This document shows positions 6,101 through 8,923 of a stretch of DNA of 8,923 bases, piece by piece. The notes under the pieces were generated by a model. The model was given only the letters and a program-made list of their open reading frames with translations. It was not told where the DNA came from and made no database searches. Position 1 is the stretch's first letter. Each line of letters begins with the position of its first letter. Position numbers and translations under genes: made by a program. Source of the DNA: Candidatus Agrococcus pullicola (GTDB taxonomy: Bacteria; Actinomycetota; Actinomycetes; Actinomycetales; Microbacteriaceae); the NCBI GenBank assembly GCA_019115685.1, contig DXDC01000377.1, positions 1 to 8,923 of the forward strand, in the 5' to 3' direction.

Positions 6101-6586
6101 TTACGAGCTCTCGTCGTACTCGAGACGTCTTGGGCCCGCACCAAGCTCGCCCAAAGCGTCCCCCGGGTTGAGCAGCCCACAGGCTTTCATCGACAGGCAG
6201 CCGCAGCCGATGCAACCGGTGAGTTCATGCTCCAACCGCTCCAAGCTGCGCCGGCGCTCCTGCAATTTGCTCTTCCAGGCACGCGAGGCTTTCTGCCATT
6301 CCTCGTGGCTCGGTTTTCGGTCCATCGGCACTTCTCGAAACGCTTCTTCGACATCCGAGAGCGGAATTCCCAGCCGTTTTGCGACAGCGATCAGCGAGAC
6401 CCGGCGCAGCATGTGCCGGGCATACCGGCGCTGGTTCCCTGCTGTGCGTACGGAACCGACGAGACCGAGCTCCTCGTAGTACCGCAGCGCTGATGCTGCT
6501 ACTCCCGAACGGGCGCTCAGCTCCCCTATTGTCAGGAGCGCGTTGGCCTCCCCGAGATCGTCGTCCGAGGTGCCCGCGCCGTCCAT
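6101..6586 (-). CDS. soxR: SoxR, redox-sensing [2Fe-2S] MerR-family regulator
   Basis: This 161-residue cytosolic activator begins with a MerR winged helix-turn-helix (LTIGELSARSGVAASALRYYEELGLV, ~18-43, then NQRRY). A long dimerisation helix (~93-122) is followed by the cluster segment CIGCGCLSMKACGLLNPGD with C125, C128, C130 and C136. This CX2CXCX5C motif is diagnostic for SoxR and all four cysteines are present. Oxidation or nitrosylation of the cluster twists bound promoter DNA and switches on targets with 19-20-bp spacers. The best candidate target is the next gene, sodA, whose promoter has exactly this form. The ATG at 6586 follows TAGAGT by 6 bases and is probably leaderless; a related dyad overlaps that -10, suggesting autorepression. 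Family identity is certain. In known Streptomyces cases SoxR answers redox-active small molecules; which signal applies here is unknown. Confidence 0.96.
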   Translation of the reverse strand: MDGAGTSDDDLGEANALLTIGELSARSGVAASALRYYEELGLVGSVRTAGNQRRYARHMLRRVSLIAVAKRLGIPLSDVEEAFREVPMDRKPSHEEWQKASRAWKSKLQERRRSLERLEHELTGCIGCGCLSMKACGLLNPGDALGELGAGPRRLEYDESS

Positions 6587-6606
6587 ACTTCAACTCTACT
6601 TGACTT
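6587..6606 (-). promoter_or_regulatory. soxR leaderless promoter overlapped by a SoxR-like site
   Basis: On the minus strand TAGAGT (6598-6593) is followed by 6 bases and the soxR ATG at 6586. The plus-strand 20-mer ACTTCAACTCTACTTGACTT matches the sodA operator core (6038-6057) at 13 of 20 positions, including ACTTCAA and the CTT of the right arm; the inner dyad is TCAA.T..A.TTGA. A protein here would cover the -10, which suggests negative autoregulation. No good -35 is visible. Confidence 0.5.
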
Positions 6607-6630
6607 CCACCGGTTTCAGAGAGGGTTCAT

Positions 6631-7035
6631 TCAGCTCTTGGTCTTGCGTTCGCGCCACTGCGCGACCATATCGTCGATGTCGATCATGGGTGCGACGACC
6701 GGGATGGGCAGGGTGAGATCCGGGTGCATACGATCACGTTTGACACGAGCGTTGTAGTCCTCGAGTCTGGCCCGGACCGCCTCCTCGTCACGCTCGTCCA
6801 GCAGTGACTCGGGAAACCGGCTCGCCTCTCTGCGCAGTGCCAGGACTCCGGGAGCTCCGACCTCCGCGATCCCCTCGAGGTTCTCCGATTCGATCTTCCT
6901 GGTGATCCACCAGTTGGGGTTGTTGGCTCCCTGCAGATTAAGGGGCTTCCCCGCTCCTGAGAGGTCGTCGAACTCCCCGCGTTCCATGGCCTCGCGAATC
7001 TGCCGATCCGCCATGCTCCATTCCATACTGCCCAC
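6631..7035 (-). CDS. DUF1992 / DnaJ-C28-like domain protein
   Basis: The 134-residue soluble protein carries the DUF1992 signature near its start, RQIREAMERGEFDDLSGAGKPL, followed by NPNWWITRKIESENLEG, the form seen in actinobacterial members. The C-terminal half is helical and charged, ending in DDMVAQWRERKTKS. The family is named after the DNAJC28 conserved region; its molecular function is not established, and there is no J-domain here. The GTG at 7035 is chosen because AGAGGTG sits 7 bases before it; an ATG three codons later would lie 16 bases from that site. The gene follows the lipoprotein gene by 27 bases on the same strand, so the two are probably co-transcribed. soxR lies 44 bases downstream with its own promoter. 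Confidence 0.88.
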   Translation of the reverse strand: MGSMEWSMADRQIREAMERGEFDDLSGAGKPLNLQGANNPNWWITRKIESENLEGIAEVGAPGVLALRREASRFPESLLDERDEEAVRARLEDYNARVKRDRMHPDLTLPIPVVAPMIDIDDMVAQWRERKTKS

Positions 7036-7042
7036 GGCCTTA

Positions 7043-7050
7043 CACCTCTC
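7043..7050 (-). promoter_or_regulatory. Ribosome-binding site deciding the GTG start of the DUF1992 gene
   Basis: GAGAGGTG on the minus strand ends 7 bases before GTG 7035. It supports that start over the in-frame ATG at 7026. Confidence 0.5.
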
Positions 7051-7062
7051 TGCATCATTGGC

Positions 7063-7788
7063 TCAGCTGTCGCACTCGGCAACGACAGCCGCCAGTTCGG
7101 CGTCGATTGTTTCCCCATCGAGACGACCTACCCCGGAGACGAGATTATTCCCGGATTCGGCCTGCGATTCATACTCGGGCAAAACGTATGCGTTTGCACC
7201 GCCGAATAGAGCGCCGACGCTGCCTGCCAGATGCCACGCCGGTTCTTCACCCAGGGTTCCCCATGTGCTGGATTCGCCGTGCTCTGCAATTACATACTCG
7301 GCCAACGCACACGCATAGGCTCCCTGTCCTTCTTGAGAGACATCAGCCTGGCCGCCCGTGTCGGCTCCGTCACATGCCGAGATCATCTGGTCGAGCCCGT
7401 CTGCGATTGCTGCTTCGTCGACTCTCACAATGCCTTGGATAACTAGGGTCCCGCTTTCCGACAGTTCGGGATGGTCTGGCAACGTGTACCCGGCAACAGC
7501 CCCGACCAGGCTCGCGGCAGCCGCCAGCTCCGAAACTCCGGGGTTGGCATCCTCACCGATGAAGGACCCCCACTCTGCAACGTCGCCGCGTTCCTCACTG
7601 ACGTGCGAAGCGAGTGCGCACGCGAAGCTGATCTGTCCTTCCGGCGAAACATCCGGCGTTCCCGTTACGTCCGGGAGGAATACGCAGCCGGATATACCAG
7701 CCATCGTCAACAATCCAGTGACTGCTCCCGCTGCCAGGATGCGCGAGCGCGCTCTCCATGGACCTCCGGCATTCGTCCGCTCTCGCAT
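7063..7788 (-). CDS. Lipoprotein with two tandem two-cysteine domains, unknown function
   Basis: I do not recognise a named family. The 241-residue product has a basic start, a hydrophobic helix (~17-32) and the lipobox GISGC with lipidated C35, so it should be anchored on the outer face of the cytoplasmic membrane. The mature part is an internal duplication. Copy 1 (~46-140) opens DVSPEGQISFACALASHV and closes MISACDG; copy 2 (~149-240) opens DVSQEGQGAYACALAEYV and closes VVAECDS. Each has one cysteine near its start and one at its end (C57/C139, C160/C239), likely a disulfide per domain. Both contain a small-residue helix (SLVGAVAGY / GALFGGANAY), LPxxxELSESG- or LPEYESQAESG-like loops and a V(R/G)xD turn. 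The mature chain is strongly acidic. The ATG at 7788 is supported by GGAGA with 6 bases between. It probably forms an operon with the DUF1992 gene. Confidence 0.82.
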   Translation of the reverse strand: MRERTNAGGPWRARSRILAAGAVTGLLTMAGISGCVFLPDVTGTPDVSPEGQISFACALASHVSEERGDVAEWGSFIGEDANPGVSELAAAASLVGAVAGYTLPDHPELSESGTLVIQGIVRVDEAAIADGLDQMISACDGADTGGQADVSQEGQGAYACALAEYVIAEHGESSTWGTLGEEPAWHLAGSVGALFGGANAYVLPEYESQAESGNNLVSGVGRLDGETIDAELAAVVAECDS

Positions 7789-7794
7789 GCGCGA

Positions 7795-7799
7795 TCTCC
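7795..7799 (-). promoter_or_regulatory. Ribosome-binding site of the lipoprotein gene
   Basis: GGAGA on the minus strand lies 6 bases before the ATG at 7788 and supports this start. Confidence 0.5.
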
Positions 7800-7827
7800 A
7801 GTCACTCGTAGGTCATGTTTCGTCCAC

Positions 7828-7850
7828 AGTGTAGTCGGTCACGCTGACCG
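7828..7850 (-). promoter_or_regulatory. Likely -10 element and dyad operator upstream of the lipoprotein gene
   Basis: TACACT on the minus strand (7833-7828) would start transcription near 7821, giving a ~33-base leader. Directly upstream, CGGTCA (7836-7841), CGC, TGACCG (7845-7850) is a perfect 6-3-6 inverted repeat. It fills the place of the promoter spacer. There is no recognisable -35 at 17-18 bases, so the promoter may need an activator or be blocked by a repressor bound here. Confidence 0.45.
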
Positions 7851-7928
7851 GCCCGCGTATCGCCCCGAAACCGGCTCGGGTCGGGCCGAATTGCCCCGGA
7901 TCACGATCACCCTCCGCAGCACCATCGA

Positions 7929-7943
7929 TCTGCTGTCAGCAGA
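7929..7943. repeat. 15-base perfect palindrome upstream of the XRE regulator
   Basis: TCTGCTG-T-CAGCAGA is a perfect 7-1-7 inverted repeat 42 bases before the start codon at 7986. It has the size of a dimer binding site and lies just upstream of the expected -35 region, an activator-like position. I do not recognise the motif. Confidence 0.45.
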
Positions 7944-7949
7944 ATACGT

Positions 7950-7962
7950 CGGTTTCGGACCG
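7950..7962. promoter_or_regulatory. CGGT-N5-ACCG dyad in the XRE regulator promoter
   Basis: CGGT (7950-7953) and ACCG (7959-7962) surround TTCGG. The site covers the -35 position relative to TACGAT at 7973. Its arms match the ends of the dyad near the lipoprotein promoter (CGGT...ACCG at 7836-7850), though the spacing differs. Confidence 0.35.
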
Positions 7963-7972
7963 CATGGGCACT

Positions 7973-7978
7973 TACGAT
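7973..7978 (+). promoter_or_regulatory. -10 element of the XRE regulator gene
   Basis: TACGAT is followed by 7 bases and ATG 7986, the leaderless arrangement seen elsewhere in this window. It overlaps the upstream in-frame ATG at 7977, which argues against that ATG being used. Confidence 0.45.
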
Positions 7979-7985
7979 GAGGGCC

Positions 7986-8369
7986 ATGAGCGAGAGCACA
8001 CGGCCCCGACGAAGCGGTCAGAATTGCAACGAACAGCGTCAGGCCCCACCCACTACCGGCACTGAGCCGACAGCTGCGGGCCCCGAACCGCTTTGGCGAG
8101 AGATTGTCGGAGACCTCTTGCGCAGGAAACGTCACGAGCACGGCGAACGACTGGCTGATGTCGCTAGGCGCGCCGGCGTGTCTCCGCAGTACCTTTCGGA
8201 GGTCGAGCGCGGCCTCAAAGAACCTTCGAGTGAGATACTGGCAGCGATCGCGGGCGCGCTTGGGCTGACGCTCATCGATCTGACCTTCTCCGTCACGGAA
8301 TGGCTCATCTCGAGAACGGACTCCGGCATCCGATCATCCAGCAGAGCGGATTTCGCACTCGCTGCATGA
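7986..8369 (+). CDS. XRE-family regulator, ClgR/PopR-like, with C-terminal ALAA
   Basis: From ATG 7986 the protein has 127 residues (130 from the ATG at 7977, which lies within the -10). A Pro/Arg/Thr-rich tail of ~35 residues precedes a Cro/CI-type helix-turn-helix: LWREIVGDLLRRKRHEHGERLADVARRAGVSPQYLSEVERGLKEPSSEILAAIAGALGL, about residues 36-95. The VGDLLR start and the YLSEVERGLKEPSSE helix closely resemble actinobacterial ClgR and PopR, activators of clp protease genes. The last residues are ADFALAA; terminal Ala-Ala is known to target ClgR and PopR to Clp, and LAA ends the ssrA tag. It converges on a clpP homologue with 10 bases between. I infer a regulator of Clp genes that is itself a Clp substrate. 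ClgR versus PopR cannot be decided from this window, and the clpP promoter is outside it. Confidence 0.85.
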   Translation: MSESTRPRRSGQNCNEQRQAPPTTGTEPTAAGPEPLWREIVGDLLRRKRHEHGERLADVARRAGVSPQYLSEVERGLKEPSSEILAAIAGALGLTLIDLTFSVTEWLISRTDSGIRSSSRADFALAA

Positions 8370-8379
8370 TTGCTCTCCC

Positions 8380-8923
8380 TCATCGATTCTGCAGAACCTG
8401 GTCAATGAGCCCGTAGTCGCGGGCTCCCGCCGCGGTAAAGACTCGGTCGTGGCTCGTGTCATCCCGCAGCGTCTCGACCGTCTGCCCCGTGTGTCTCGAA
8501 AGCGCATTTTCGATGTCTGAGCGGATCCGCACGACTTCGTCCGCCTGCAGGATGAGATCGGGAATGGCTCCTCTCCCCTGCGCAGCAGGCTGATGCAGCA
8601 CGACACGCGCGTGCGGCAACGCTGCGCGCTTTCCCTCTGCCCCGCCGGCCAGCAGCACTGCTCCGACCGCGACTGCCTGACCGACACACGTTGTTGCGAC
8701 CTGCGGCCGGATGAACTGCATCGTGTCGTAGACGGCCAGCATCGCACTGGGGTCGCCGCCGTCGCAGTTGATGTAGAGCTGGATGTCCCTGTCCGGATTA
8801 TCGGACTCCGCGTGCAGCATCTGGGCGATCAGTGCGTTGGCGACGCCCGCATCGATCGCGGTGCCCAGGTAGATGATGCGCTCTGTCAGGAGCTGCGAGT
8901 ACACATCCATGACTCGTTCGCCT
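8380..8923 (-). CDS. ClpP-like subunit lacking the catalytic serine (5' end outside window)
   Basis: The product has the ClpP fold throughout: LLTERIIYLGTAID, DIQLYINCDGGDPSAM, YDTMQFIRPQVATTCVGQ, KRAALPHARVVLHQP, the handle helix and HTGQTVETLRDDTSHDRVFTAAGARDYGLID. The ATG at 8910 would give 176 residues, but the frame stays open upstream and reads GERV before MDVYSQLL, matching the GER..D(I/V)YSRLL of normal ClpP, so the true start lies past the window edge. The nucleophile motif is altered: GQAASMGA is GQAVAVGA, with Ala (codon 8670-8668) at the serine position. The histidine (VLHQP) and aspartate (SHDRV) are retained. The oxyanion loop is also unusual, NCDGGDPSAM instead of NSPGGSVTAG. 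The protein is probably an inactive subunit that joins mixed Clp rings, comparable to ClpR of cyanobacteria and plastids. It converges on the ClgR/PopR-like regulator. Confidence 0.93.
   Translation of the reverse strand, partial: GERVMDVYSQLLTERIIYLGTAIDAGVANALIAQMLHAESDNPDRDIQLYINCDGGDPSAMLAVYDTMQFIRPQVATTCVGQAVAVGAVLLAGGAEGKRAALPHARVVLHQPAAQGRGAIPDLILQADEVVRIRSDIENALSRHTGQTVETLRDDTSHDRVFTAAGARDYGLIDQVLQNR

Noticed and set aside
8908..8910. ATG 8910 as the start of the ClpP-like protein
   Set aside because: The frame continues upstream as GERV, matching the conserved GER before D(I/V)YSRLL, so this Met is internal and the gene is cut by the window edge.
1..8923. Prophage, transposon, CRISPR or defence island
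   Set aside because: No integrase, transposase, terminal inverted repeats, direct-repeat arrays, or nuclease/helicase pairs are present; base composition looks even across the window.

Overview
The window looks like chromosome from a fairly high-GC actinobacterium. The signs are GC-rich third codon positions, repeated TAnnnT -10 elements placed 6-7 bases before start codons (leaderless genes), a ClgR/PopR-like regulator beside an accessory ClpP, and a SoxR with a four-cysteine cluster. A Microbacteriaceae member is my best guess from protein style, but this is unproven. I see no tRNA, rRNA, CRISPR array, transposase or phage gene. Coding density is high and no gene-free stretch exceeds 200 bases.

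Left part (1-2385): the 3' end of a zinc-type sugar-alcohol dehydrogenase resembling L-idonate 5-dehydrogenase meets, tail to tail, a 12-helix MFS exporter of the EntS/MFS_3 type. The exporter is divergent from an ArsR-like winged-helix regulator. Their 58-base intergenic region carries three alternating CAATCA(G/C)T half-sites woven into two overlapping, face-to-face promoters. This is a self-contained repressor/efflux unit.

Middle (2383-4826): a two-component system of the NarL/HisKA_3 type is read leftward, kinase first and response regulator second with a 4-base overlap. It is divergent from a small four-helix membrane protein of unknown role.

Redox module (4824-6606): soxR, sodA and a flavin reductase are read leftward in that order. 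SoxR keeps its CX2CXCX5C iron-sulphur motif. The sodA promoter has TTGACT and TAACGT separated by 19 bp, with a MerR/SoxR-type dyad inside the spacer, so SoxR appears to control sodA directly. A related 20-mer lies over soxR's own leaderless -10 element. The flavin reductase starts inside the sodA stop codon (TAGTG).

Right part (6631-8923): a DUF1992 (DnaJ-C28-like) protein lies behind a lipoprotein with two copies of a ~90-residue, two-cysteine domain. Beyond a palindrome-rich 197-base intergenic region is an XRE regulator resembling ClgR/PopR that ends in ALAA, a Clp-type degron. It converges on a ClpP homologue, cut by the window edge, whose nucleophile serine is replaced by alanine. The pair suggests a Clp-controlled regulator beside a catalytically dead, ClpR-like subunit and is the most unusual part of the window.
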